A stretch of 44,068 nt of DNA from Myxococcaceae bacterium (GTDB lineage Bacteria; Myxococcota; Myxococcia; Myxococcales; Myxococcaceae): NCBI GenBank assembly GCA_025459425.1, contig JALOQF010000038.1:1-44068 (forward strand), read 5' to 3'. The notes beneath the pieces were generated by a model. That model worked only from the letters and a program-made list of their open reading frames with translations. It was not told the DNA's origin and made no database searches. The position numbers and the translations under genes are program-made. Shown one piece after another: positions 26,445 through 34,725 of this stretch; position 1 is the first letter of the stretch, and each line of letters starts with the position of its first letter.

Positions 26445-28220
26445 TCAGAACGTCATCGACAGCTCGGCCCCGGGCACGACGACGGCCCTGCGCGCGCCGT
26501 CAACCTGCACCGCGTCGACGTCGACCGACACCGACACGCGCAGCCCACGCAGGAAGGTGCGGCTGCCCATCACCCCGGCCGCGAGCCGGCCACCGAAGGC
26601 AGACAGGTCTCCCTGCGTCACCGTCGGTCGCACCACCACCGTGGGCGCCCACTGCGGTGACAGCTCGACGAAGGGAGCCACCGCGCTCCGCCCCCGCAGC
26701 CCCACCAGCGGCCCCAGCGTCGACCGATGCACGGTGGCGCCACCCAGCGCGCCCAGGGCCAGCGTCCACTGCGCACGCCCTCCCCAGTACACCCACCCGT
26801 CGCTGCGGAAGGCGGCGCTCAGCCCACCACTCACGCCCACCGCGCCCAGCGGCGCCAACGTCACCGGCGCACCCACCGACACGCCGAAGCCCAGCCACGC
26901 TCCGTCGAAGCGGCCCGGCTCGGCCACCGGCTCGGCCTCGGCCTCCACCTGGGTGAACTCGAGCGGCGCTCCACCCTGGCCGGCCTGGTACCCATCGAAG
27001 AACCCTCGTCCGAACGGCACCGCGAAGAGCCCGCGCGTGTACCCCTCTTCCAGCCCACCACGCGCGCCGACCTCGGCCGCCGCCAGGGTGATGCCGCCGC
27101 CCAGCGCTCCGGCCGTCACGCGCGCCTCGCCCTTCGCCGTCCTCAACCAGTAGGCGTCGCGCACCGGCAACGACAGCGAGACCCGCTCTCCGTCCTGCCG
27201 GTTCACGTCGAGCAGCCGAACGCCGTCGGCGTCCTCGATGGACAGGCGCGAGAACTCGGGGCCCATCGGCACCTTCAGCGTCGGGCCCCACGGCGCTGGC
27301 CCCGCGAGCACCCGGCCCGGGTCGACCTCGGGCGGAGACGTCTTCAGTCGCAGCCGCGCGCGCCCGCCCTTCACGCCGCGAATCGACGACGCCACGAAGG
27401 CGTCCAGCTCGCTGTAGGCGATGGAGCCGTCGTGGTTGACGTCGGCGGCTCCCAACAGGGCGCTGCGCGCGGCGTGGCTGAAGATGCCTGCGCGCAGCCG
27501 GCTCCACTCGTGCGTCTCACCCTCTTCGGACTCGGCGAACAGCGCGCCCACGGTGGGCCGCGCCTTGAGCTGCTCCTTCGCCAGCCGCGTCTTGAGCTCG
27601 TCGAGCAGCGCCAGGTCGGCGCCGCGGCTGCCCACCACGCCACCGGCATGGCAGGCGTCGATGATGAGGTGCACGAAGTCGGCGCCGAGGCGGTCGACGA
27701 CCTGCTCGTACAGCGCCGTCTGGTCGAGGCGCCCGTCGACCAGGGTGAGGTAGGCGCGGCCCAGCTCATTGGTCTGCCCGTGCCCCACGTAGATGACGAC
27801 GACGTCGACCTGCGCGCCGCTCGCGCGGTCCCGGCGGGTGCGCTCGGCGATGGCGGCCACCGCGGTCTCGAGCCCAGAGGTGGTGGGCGCCGTGAGCGGC
27901 GTTCCGCGCTGCGCCTCGAGCGCCGCGGTGTCGGCGTCGGGCACCGTGAGGAGCGTCGTCTCGAAGCCCAGCCGCTCGAGCGTCTCGCGCCAGCGGTACC
28001 CATCGTCGTCGGCGAATCGCAGCGGCGCCGTGCCGGGCCGGTCGCTGCCGTTGTACGCCACGATGAGCGCCCGGCGCACGATGCCGGCGTTCGCCGTCAC
28101 CGACGTCAGCAGCGCGGTGGTGAGGACGGCGAGGGCCGCGTGCCTGCGCAACGCACGGTGGCCCGCCGTCGCGCGTGGACTGGAGACGCCTTCGACGATG
28201 CCCCGCGCGAGCCGCCTCAC
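26445..28220 (-). CDS. Caspase-like (C14) peptidase with EF-hand and C-terminal barrel-like domain
   Basis: A 591-aa exported protein. After a long basic n-region, a signal sequence ends near residue 45 (VTANA-G). The caspase fold follows (about 48-285): catalytic His147 in YVGHGQ and Cys190 in LIIDACHAGG, both intact. An apparently complete EF-hand loop DVNHDGSIAYSE (260-271) sits at the end of this domain and could bind calcium. Residues about 435-591 are Gly-rich alternating strands ending in Phe (ELSMTF), as in outer-membrane barrels. The GTG start overlaps the anti-sigma stop by four bases. It is the last gene of an ECF sigma operon. Substrates are unknown. Confidence 0.87.
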   Translation of the reverse strand: MRRLARGIVEGVSSPRATAGHRALRRHAALAVLTTALLTSVTANAGIVRRALIVAYNGSDRPGTAPLRFADDDGYRWRETLERLGFETTLLTVPDADTAALEAQRGTPLTAPTTSGLETAVAAIAERTRRDRASGAQVDVVVIYVGHGQTNELGRAYLTLVDGRLDQTALYEQVVDRLGADFVHLIIDACHAGGVVGSRGADLALLDELKTRLAKEQLKARPTVGALFAESEEGETHEWSRLRAGIFSHAARSALLGAADVNHDGSIAYSELDAFVASSIRGVKGGRARLRLKTSPPEVDPGRVLAGPAPWGPTLKVPMGPEFSRLSIEDADGVRLLDVNRQDGERVSLSLPVRDAYWLRTAKGEARVTAGALGGGITLAAAEVGARGGLEEGYTRGLFAVPFGRGFFDGYQAGQGGAPLEFTQVEAEAEPVAEPGRFDGAWLGFGVSVGAPVTLAPLGAVGVSGGLSAAFRSDGWVYWGGRAQWTLALGALGGATVHRSTLGPLVGLRGRSAVAPFVELSPQWAPTVVVRPTVTQGDLSAFGGRLAAGVMGSRTFLRGLRVSVSVDVDAVQVDGARRAVVVPGAELSMTF

Positions 28221-28939
28221 GGCGCCACCTTCACGATGCGTTTGAGCACCAGCGCTCCGGCGCTCTTCTCGCCCCGGGCGGCCGCGGCCGCGCTCGCTTC
28301 GTCACCCGCGAACGCCGCCACCACCTCGACCTCACCGGCGCGCTCGAGCGCGGCCGTCAGCGCCACCGCTTCCTCCGCGCCCACCTGCGCGCTCACCGTC
28401 GCCGACACCGACGCTTCGGCCGTCGACGAGCCACGCACCAGCACCACCACCTTCGAGAAGGCCGGCGCTGCTCCGACCGCGAAGGCCAACGACTGCCCCG
28501 CGGTGCACGCGGTGCCCTCCTTCAGCTCGCTCAGCGGAGCCCCCCGGCCACCACAGAAGATGCGCAGCGCGACGGGCACGGCCGTGGGCGGGCCACGCAC
28601 CGTCAGCTCGTCGCCGCCACCTGGAATCGAGACGAGGAGCGCCACCGCGGCGGCCACGGCCAGGGCTGCGAGCACGAAGCCCACCTTCGGCCGCGAGTCC
28701 TCGGCGCGTGCGCCGGGGCGGTTGAGCGACGTCAGCGCTTCGAGCTCGAGCTGCGAGGGCTCCCACGGCGCGCGGTGCTCGAGCTGCCGCAGCACCCGAA
28801 TCGACCGCTCGTACAAGGCTGCGCAGCGGTGACAGTTGCGCGCGTGCCGGACCACCTTGCGAAACCGACGGGGCGTGAGGGCGCCGCTGCCCAGGGGCCC
28901 GAGGTCACCGTCGATGTGCACGTCGAAGAGGGAAAACAT
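28217..28939 (-). CDS. Zinc-binding-type membrane anti-sigma factor
   Basis: A 240-aa protein encoded between the sigma factor (5-bp gap) and the caspase-like gene (4-bp overlap). It has the anti-sigma zinc motif HxxxCxxC (H32, C36, C39 in RHARNCHRC), a membrane helix (about 86-105) and an external domain of about 130 residues with two Cys and alternating beta strands. This layout is that of ZAS-type anti-sigma factors, which hold an ECF sigma inactive until an envelope signal arrives. The start at 28939 keeps the zinc motif at the usual distance. Confidence 0.83.
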   Translation of the reverse strand: MFSLFDVHIDGDLGPLGSGALTPRRFRKVVRHARNCHRCAALYERSIRVLRQLEHRAPWEPSQLELEALTSLNRPGARAEDSRPKVGFVLAALAVAAAVALLVSIPGGGDELTVRGPPTAVPVALRIFCGGRGAPLSELKEGTACTAGQSLAFAVGAAPAFSKVVVLVRGSSTAEASVSATVSAQVGAEEAVALTAALERAGEVEVVAAFAGDEASAAAAARGEKSAGALVLKRIVKVAP

Positions 28940-28944
28940 GGCGG

Positions 28945-29607
28945 TTACCCCACGAGGAACAGCTCGAGCACGAGCGTGGTGACGAGGGCGCTCTTCACCG
29001 ACGGCCCATCGAGGAAGCCCTTCGTCGTCAGGTGCTCGAGGCACCGGGCCTTCAGCTTCGCTTCCTTCGTGCGCGCTTCCTGACGCGACAACCCGCACAG
29101 CGCGCCGGCCCGCTCCTGCGAGAGCCCGTCGATGAAGCGAGCCGTGGCGAAGGTGCGGTCTTCGGGGCTGAGCGTCGAGAGGAACGCCTGCACCATGGCG
29201 CTCGCTTCGGCCTGGAGCGCCTGCGCCTCGGGTGACGCCGTCGGGTCGAACAACGCGTCGGCCACCTCGTCGAGCGGCAGCGCCTCGCGGTGGAGCTTGC
29301 CTTGCGCGCGCAGCACGTCGATGGCCGCCGAGCGCGCGATGGCCAGCACGTACGGCTCGAAGGGCTTGAGGCCGTCGTAGTGCCGGCGCGCCGAGTCCGA
29401 GAAGACGCGCATGAAGGTCTCCTGGTGGGCCGCGTCGAGGTCGAGCGGGCTCACCTGCACCGCGCTCACGCCGCTCGAGACGCGCACCCCGAAGCCCCGC
29501 GACAACGCGCGCAGCACCGGCGCCGACAGCCTCCGGTAGATGACGTCGAGGGCGGCGCGGTCACCACGCCGATACCCTTCGAGGAGCGGGCGGTCGTGCT
29601 CGAGCAT
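28945..29607 (-). CDS. ECF-type RNA polymerase sigma factor
   Basis: A 220-aa sigma factor. Region 2 is about 10-100 with a loop insertion between helices (VRVSSGVSAVQVSPLDL). HQETFMRVFSDSARR and PYVLAIARSAAIDVLR mark regions 2.2-2.4. Region 4 is about 140-195 (LSPEDRTFATARFIDGLSQERAGALCGLSRQEARTKE). A hydrophobic tail (ALVTTLVLELFLVG) follows. It starts 75 bp after the RCC1 lipoprotein stop and is followed by its probable anti-sigma. The hydrophobic C-terminus is unusual for this class and could contact the membrane. Confidence 0.85.
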   Translation of the reverse strand: MLEHDRPLLEGYRRGDRAALDVIYRRLSAPVLRALSRGFGVRVSSGVSAVQVSPLDLDAAHQETFMRVFSDSARRHYDGLKPFEPYVLAIARSAAIDVLRAQGKLHREALPLDEVADALFDPTASPEAQALQAEASAMVQAFLSTLSPEDRTFATARFIDGLSQERAGALCGLSRQEARTKEAKLKARCLEHLTTKGFLDGPSVKSALVTTLVLELFLVG

Positions 29608-29682
29608 CGGCTCCTCAACGCCTCGGGCGCCTCGGTCCGGCAGGCTGCGGCGGGGCCCGGCGTGCGCGGTTCGTCACCATCG

Positions 29683-30852
29683 TCAGAGCCCCACCACCGG
29701 CGCAGGCACCTCGCGGGCCGAGGCGGTGCCGTCGCCGAGCTGTCCGTCGTCGTTCTTCCCCCAGCACAGGGCCCGCAGCGCGCGCGTGGTGCCGCAGGAG
29801 AACTCCTCGCCGTACGACACCATGCGGCTGTCGCCCGAGAACCCGAGCACCTTCACCGGGCGGGAGCGATGAATGCGCGTGCCGTCACCCAGCTGCCCGT
29901 TGAGGTTGCTGCCCCAGCACCACGCGTCGGCGTTGGCCAGCACCGCGCACGTCCCGCCGGCGCCCGCCGAGAGCCCCACCACCGGCGCCGGCAGGCCGAC
30001 CGGCTGCACGGGCGTGGCACGGTCGAGGCTGGTGTCGTCACCCAGCGCACCGAACTCGTTCTGGCCCCAGCACCACAGCGCCCCGGCCGTCGACACCGCG
30101 CACGAGTGAAAGCGACCCGCCGCCACCATCATCATGGGCCCGGGAAGCCCGACGACCCTCGACGGCGTCGCGACGGGGGCTGCTGACGGCGCGCCCAGGC
30201 CCAGCTCGCCGTGCGCGTTGCCACCCCAGCAGTGCACCTCGCCATTGGCCGTCACCGCGCACGTGTGCCCGGCACCTGCCGCGACGCTGCGAATGCCGTC
30301 GGTGAGCCCCTGCACCGCGACCGGCGTGAGGGACTCGTTCTGCGCGCCTCCGCCGAGCTGGTACTGGTCGTTGACGCCCCAGCACTGCACCGCGCCCGTC
30401 GCGAGCAGCGCGCAGGTATGCGCCGCGCCGACCGTCACCTGCGTCACCTCGTCGGTGAGCGCCGTCACCTGCCGTGGCGCGAGCGCGGCTTCACGCGAGC
30501 CGACGCCCAGCTCGCCTCGCGCGTTCTCACCCCAGCAGAAGACCTTTCCGGCCGTGGTGAGCGCGCAGGTGTGGCCGTTGCCCGCCGCCACCGCGCGCAC
30601 GCTCGACGTCATGGCCTTCAGGGGCACGGGTTCGACTCGGAGCGACCGGCTGCCATCACCCACCAGGCCCGGAGCGCCCCAACAGCGCAGCGAGCCGCCT
30701 TGAATGACGGCGCAGGCGCTGCGACGGCCGGCGGTCACCAACTCGACGGTGCCCGGCTCGATGGGCGGCGGCGGCGGTTCGCTGGTGATGGGTGACAGAC
30801 ACCCGGCCAGAACGAGCGCGAGCAGCGAGAGGATGGTTCGATGGCTGTTCAT
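29683..30852 (-). CDS. RCC1-repeat lipoprotein (seven blades)
   Basis: A 389-aa lipoprotein (lipobox LALVLAGC, Cys18). The rest is a complete seven-bladed RCC1-type propeller: seven repeats of AGxxHTCAL...GxVxCWGxNxxGQLG, each with two Cys (HTC and CWG) that probably pair. RCC1 propellers bind protein partners; secreted bacterial ones have no settled role. The ATG at 30852 overlaps the upstream stop (TGATG); a GTG three bases earlier is an alternative. The gene sits between a DUF4397-like lipoprotein and an ECF sigma gene, suggesting a surface sensor or ligand role. Confidence 0.88.
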   Translation of the reverse strand: MNSHRTILSLLALVLAGCLSPITSEPPPPPIEPGTVELVTAGRRSACAVIQGGSLRCWGAPGLVGDGSRSLRVEPVPLKAMTSSVRAVAAGNGHTCALTTAGKVFCWGENARGELGVGSREAALAPRQVTALTDEVTQVTVGAAHTCALLATGAVQCWGVNDQYQLGGGAQNESLTPVAVQGLTDGIRSVAAGAGHTCAVTANGEVHCWGGNAHGELGLGAPSAAPVATPSRVVGLPGPMMMVAAGRFHSCAVSTAGALWCWGQNEFGALGDDTSLDRATPVQPVGLPAPVVGLSAGAGGTCAVLANADAWCWGSNLNGQLGDGTRIHRSRPVKVLGFSGDSRMVSYGEEFSCGTTRALRALCWGKNDDGQLGDGTASAREVPAPVVGL

Positions 30853-31517
30853 CACGGAACTCCGGGGACAGGTTCGAAGAACCCCAGGGCGGCGGAAGGT
30901 GCCACACCCAGCATCGTGATGTCCTGGCCACTGGCCGAACGGCTCAACACCAGGAGCAGCTCGCTCCGGTCAGGCAGCGCCGGCACCCGGAAGCTCAGGC
31001 GCGCGCCATCGATGAAGACCGACAGCCCGCTCGGCCGACCGGCCGGCAGCTCGATGCCTTCGGGGCCCGTATCGTCTCCGGGCCCAAGGGCGCTGAAGGA
31101 CCGGTCACCGACGACGAGCGGCCCCGCCTCGGTGCGAACGGCGTTGAGCACCCGGGCCCGAATGAACCCGTCTCGAGGTGCGGCGAAGCGGTGCACCACG
31201 CCGTACCCCTGAACGCCGTCAGCCGGAGCCGCCACCACGACGCTGAGCGCCTGGGAAGCCGGAGCGTCGAGCCGGAGCCGCCCCAGCGCCTCTCCCGTCA
31301 CCGAGTCGGTCAGCGCCACCTCGGCTGGGCCCGCGTCGAGTGCTTCGAAGACCGAGGCCTCTCCCGGTCTGAGGCGCAGCGCGTGCTCCTCGCCACGAAC
31401 GGCCACGTCGAGCGACCTCGAGCCCTTCAGGAGGTTGATGACCCGCACCTGCGCTGGCGTCGGTGTTGGCTGCCCACAGCCAGCCAATGCCACCAGCAAC
31501 CATCCCAGGCGCAGCAT
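30852..31517 (-). CDS. DUF4397-like lipoprotein
   Basis: A 221-aa lipoprotein with lipobox LVALAGC (Cys14). The mature part starts VRVINLLKGSRSLDVAVRG, the opening strand typical of DUF4397 domains, and continues with short beta strands, probably two beta-sandwich units. DUF4397 proteins are extracellular and of unknown function. It overlaps the RCC1 gene start and is the first gene of the minus-strand cluster that ends with the caspase-like gene. The domain call is by eye and moderate. Confidence 0.7.
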   Translation of the reverse strand: MLRLGWLLVALAGCGQPTPTPAQVRVINLLKGSRSLDVAVRGEEHALRLRPGEASVFEALDAGPAEVALTDSVTGEALGRLRLDAPASQALSVVVAAPADGVQGYGVVHRFAAPRDGFIRARVLNAVRTEAGPLVVGDRSFSALGPGDDTGPEGIELPAGRPSGLSVFIDGARLSFRVPALPDRSELLLVLSRSASGQDITMLGVAPSAALGFFEPVPGVP

Positions 31518-31646
31518 GTCGTTTCTACGAACCGAGGCCGGCGGTCTGGTTGGTCCGACGCCGTTTTTTCGTGACGCAGCAACCAGCTCCGCCACCTCAC
31601 TCCGTATCGGCCCCGCGCGGATGATCGACGAGCGCCCTCGGAAGTT

Positions 31647-31682
31647 ATCCGTTATAGCGGAGTACCATCCATCTCAACGGAT
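31647..31682. promoter_or_regulatory. Inverted repeat upstream of the fasciclin gene
   Basis: ATCCGTT (31647-31653) and AACGGAT (31676-31682) are separated by 22 bp in an unusually AT-rich stretch of the divergent region. It may be an operator or overlap the promoter of the fasciclin lipoprotein gene; I cannot place -35 and -10 boxes with confidence. Confidence 0.4.
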
Positions 31683-31711
31683 TTTGGGATGGCGGCCGGC
31701 CTTACAACCCC

Positions 31712-31718
31712 AAGGAAA
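31712..31718 (+). promoter_or_regulatory. Ribosome binding site of the fasciclin gene
   Basis: AAGGAAA lies seven bases before ATG 31726, which begins a textbook lipoprotein signal. The open frame extends almost 300 bases further upstream; this site decides the start. Confidence 0.75.
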
Positions 31719-31725
31719 CACTCAC

Positions 31726-34320
31726 ATGATGCTGAAAAAATACGGAGTCGGAGTCGCACTCACGACCGCCCTGCTGGGCGGCCTTGCGTGCGGGCCCATG
31801 GAACCAACGACTGATGGTGGAACGGCCGGTGGCACGGCAGGCGGTCGCGCCGGTGGGTCGGCCGGTGGTACCGCAGGCGGTTCGGCGGGTGGTTCTGCCG
31901 GAGGCTCCGCAGGCGGCTCGGCGGGTGGTTCTGCCGGAGGCTCCGCAGGTGGCTCGGCGGGTGGTTCCGCTGGAGGCTCCGCAGGTGGCTCGGCAGGTGG
32001 CAGCGCTGGCGGTTCCGCGGGCGGCAGCGGTGGTGGTGGCGCGACGCTCGGTGACATCGTGGCGGTGGCGCAGTCGAACCCGAACTTCTCGACCCTCGTC
32101 GCCGCGGTGACGCGCGCGAACCTCGCGGGCGCGCTGCAGGCCGCGACGCCTGCGAAGACCGTCTTTGCGCCCAACAACGCCGCCTTCCAGGCCCTCTTCA
32201 CGACGCTCGGCGTCAGCGGCGTCAACGACCTCAGCGTCGACCAGCTGACGGTCATCTTGCGGTACCACGTGCTGCCCACCGAGCAGCGCGCGGCGGCGGT
32301 GCTCGCCACGGCCACGGCCAACGGTGAGTTCACCGCGCTGGGCGGAAAAATCAGGGGCTCGCTGCAAGGCACCACCATTCGCCTCGACGCGAGCGCGAGC
32401 GTGGTGACGCCCGACGTGCTGGCGAGCAACGGCGTCATTCACGAAATCAACGCCGTGCTGCTGCCCTCGGTGCTCGACGTGGCCACCACCGACGACCGCT
32501 TCACGAGCCTCACCGCGGCGGTCCTGGCGGCGAACATCAGCGGCCTCACCACCACCCTCGACAACAACGCGCTGACGCCGAAGCTGACGGTGTTCGCCCC
32601 GACGAACGCGGCGTTCGACACCCTGGTGAACAACCTGCGTGGCACGGACGACGGCGGCACGACGGGCATCACCGGCCTCACGAGCTTCACCCCCGCGCAG
32701 CTCGCGCCGGTGCTCTCGTACCACGTGGTGGCGACGGGCCAGGTGCTCGCCGCGCAGGTGCCTGCGACGGGCACCGTCACCGCGCTCGGCGGCCGGCTGG
32801 CGGTCACCCGCACGGGGTCGAACGTGACGGTCGATGGCGTGCCGGTCGCCATCGCCGACATCATCACCGCGAACGGCGTCATTCACGCCATCGGCTCGGT
32901 GCTGCTGCCGAGCATCACCGACATCGCCACCACCACCCCGGCGCTCTCGAGCCTCACCTCGGCGCTCGTGCTCGCGGACTCGTTGCCGGACGGCGGCTCG
33001 AACGCCAACGGGCTGGTCTCGACGCTCGACGCGCAGCGCAGCGACGGCGGGCTCTTCACCGTCTTCGCGCCGGTCGACACGGCGTTCGCGGCCACGGTCT
33101 CGGCGCTGCGCGGCACGGACGACGGCGGCACCACCGGCATCACCTCGCTCAGCAGCTTCTCGGTGGCGCAGGTGACGCCCATCTTGACCTACCACGTCGC
33201 GCCGAACCGCATCTTCGCGTCGCAGGTGCCCACCACCGCGGCGAAGGTTCCCACCCTGGGCGGCACGGTGTCGGCGGTGCGTGGCTCGAGCGGTGTCACC
33301 ATCGACGGCACGAGCGTGACGACGGCCAACATCTTCGCCTCGAACGGCGTGGTGCACCTGGTGAACGGCGTGCTGCTGCCCAGCATCACCGACCTCGCCA
33401 CCACCACTCCGTCGCTGTCGAGCCTGACGGCGGCGCTCGTGCTGGCCGACTCGCTGCCCGACGGCGGCACCAACGCGAACGGCCTGGTGGCCGCGTTCGA
33501 CACGACGCGCGCCGATGGCGGTACCTACACCGTCATCGCGCCCAGCAACGCGGCCTTCGCGACGACGGTCGGAGCGCTGAGCGCGAACCCGGCGACCGGC
33601 ATCACCGGCCTGTCGAGCTTCTCGGTGGAGCAGATCAGCCCCATCCTCCGCTACCACGCGATTCCGTCGACGGTGTACGCGTCGCAGGTGCCCGCGTCGG
33701 CGTCCGTCGCGACCCTCGGCGGCGGCCTGCAGGCGGTGCGCAACTCGTCGGGCGTGACGTTCGACGGGCGGCCGGTGGTGACGGCGAACCTGTTCGCGTC
33801 CAACGGCGTGGTGCACGTCATCAACCAGAGCGTGCTGCTGCCCAGCATTGCCGACGTGGTGACGACCGAGCCGAGCCTGTCGAGCCTGGCGGGGCTGGTG
33901 ACGTCGGCGACGGGAACGCCGTCGGTCGCGGCGGCGCTCGATGGCACCACCAACTTCACGCTCTTCGCGCCCAACAACGCAGCCGTCGCGGCCGTGCCGT
34001 CGGCCAGCGTGCCGTCGGGGCAGAACCTGACGAACCTGCTGCTGCTGCACGCGGGCACGCAGGTGTCTTCGACGGTGACGTCGCCCATCTACGCCGCCAC
34101 GGTGCTGGGCCTGGGCGCGGGCACGCAGGCGACGCTGGCCACCGCGCTAACGGGCCGGAGCCTCGCCGTGGGTCCGCTGAACGGCACGGTGCGGGTGTTC
34201 CCCATTCCGACCTCGGGGCCGACGCCGCCCTTCGACCCGATGTACCCCCGGGTGGTGACGCCGAACCTGTTCACCTCGAACGGCGTGATTCACGTCATCA
34301 ACCAGGTGCTCCTCCCGTAA
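31726..34320 (+). CDS. Lipoprotein with Gly-Gly-Ser-Ala linker and five fasciclin (FAS1) domains
   Basis: An 864-aa surface lipoprotein. Signal peptide with lipobox LGGLAC (Cys22), a low-complexity GGSA/GGTA linker (31-105), then five FAS1 domains (about 107-248, 249-396, 397-553, 554-707, 708-864). Each begins like LGDIVAVA or ITDIATT, contains TVFAPxNAAF and YHV, and ends NGVIHxINxVLLPS. FAS1 domains mediate adhesion to proteins or polysaccharides, so an adhesive or matrix role at the cell surface is likely. Domains 3 and 4 are the most alike (ATTTPxLSSLTxALVLADSLPDGG), a sign of recent duplication. It is monocistronic with a strong terminator at 34383-34424. Confidence 0.93.
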   Translation: MMLKKYGVGVALTTALLGGLACGPMEPTTDGGTAGGTAGGRAGGSAGGTAGGSAGGSAGGSAGGSAGGSAGGSAGGSAGGSAGGSAGGSAGGSAGGSAGGSGGGGATLGDIVAVAQSNPNFSTLVAAVTRANLAGALQAATPAKTVFAPNNAAFQALFTTLGVSGVNDLSVDQLTVILRYHVLPTEQRAAAVLATATANGEFTALGGKIRGSLQGTTIRLDASASVVTPDVLASNGVIHEINAVLLPSVLDVATTDDRFTSLTAAVLAANISGLTTTLDNNALTPKLTVFAPTNAAFDTLVNNLRGTDDGGTTGITGLTSFTPAQLAPVLSYHVVATGQVLAAQVPATGTVTALGGRLAVTRTGSNVTVDGVPVAIADIITANGVIHAIGSVLLPSITDIATTTPALSSLTSALVLADSLPDGGSNANGLVSTLDAQRSDGGLFTVFAPVDTAFAATVSALRGTDDGGTTGITSLSSFSVAQVTPILTYHVAPNRIFASQVPTTAAKVPTLGGTVSAVRGSSGVTIDGTSVTTANIFASNGVVHLVNGVLLPSITDLATTTPSLSSLTAALVLADSLPDGGTNANGLVAAFDTTRADGGTYTVIAPSNAAFATTVGALSANPATGITGLSSFSVEQISPILRYHAIPSTVYASQVPASASVATLGGGLQAVRNSSGVTFDGRPVVTANLFASNGVVHVINQSVLLPSIADVVTTEPSLSSLAGLVTSATGTPSVAAALDGTTNFTLFAPNNAAVAAVPSASVPSGQNLTNLLLLHAGTQVSSTVTSPIYAATVLGLGAGTQATLATALTGRSLAVGPLNGTVRVFPIPTSGPTPPFDPMYPRVVTPNLFTSNGVIHVINQVLLP
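31816..32040 (+). repeat. Coding tandem repeat for the GGSA linker
   Basis: About 225 bp of 12-bp units (GGCGGTTCGGCG and variants) encode the GGSA/GGTA linker of the fasciclin lipoprotein. Copies are nearly identical in places (GGTTCTGCCGGAGGCTCCGC recurs), so the copy number may vary between strains. Confidence 0.85.
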
Positions 34321-34725
34321 CCCTCACGACCCAGGCGTCGCGACGAGGTCTCCCTCCCGCGTGGTGACGTTTCGTGGTCGGCGGCGGAGCAGCGCTCGTA
34401 CAGGCTGCTCCGCCGTTTCTTTTTGCCGCAGCACCCGGACGGCAGTCGCGAGGTTGCGGCCCACGGACTCGCGCCAACTCGAGGTCTGGCCAGCGCTGTG
34501 CACTCGTGCGCCGCAACCGCTGCGAGGAGCCACTGCGAAGCCCAAGCTCGACCGGCTCGCACCTCGGCGAAGCCCGCCCGCCGCATCGCCCACGGGCCGC
34601 GAGATGGGCGACCGAGGTCCCGGTCTGGAGACGTTCATCGAGCCAGCGTCGTGATTTCGAGGACCTTGATGGGTCCATCACTCGCTCGTGGGGCGTTCCG
34701 CTTTTTCCCCCTCACGAGGTCTCGC
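34321..34725. other. Intergenic region of 405 bp
   Basis: After the terminator of the fasciclin gene, the rest up to the small lipoprotein gene shows no convincing gene or repeat. It should carry the promoter of the small lipoprotein; none can be assigned. Confidence 0.4.
34383..34424 (+). terminator. Rho-independent terminator of the fasciclin gene
   Basis: GGCGGAGCAGC (34383-34393) and GCTGCTCCGCC (34404-34414) form a perfect 11-bp stem with a 10-nt loop, followed by GTTTCTTTTT (34415-34424). It is the clearest intrinsic terminator in the window. Confidence 0.92.

Noticed and set aside
26727..28832. 701-codon plus-strand frame opposite the caspase-like gene
   Set aside because: It is an antisense shadow of a protein with intact catalytic motifs; composition is biased and no family resemblance exists.
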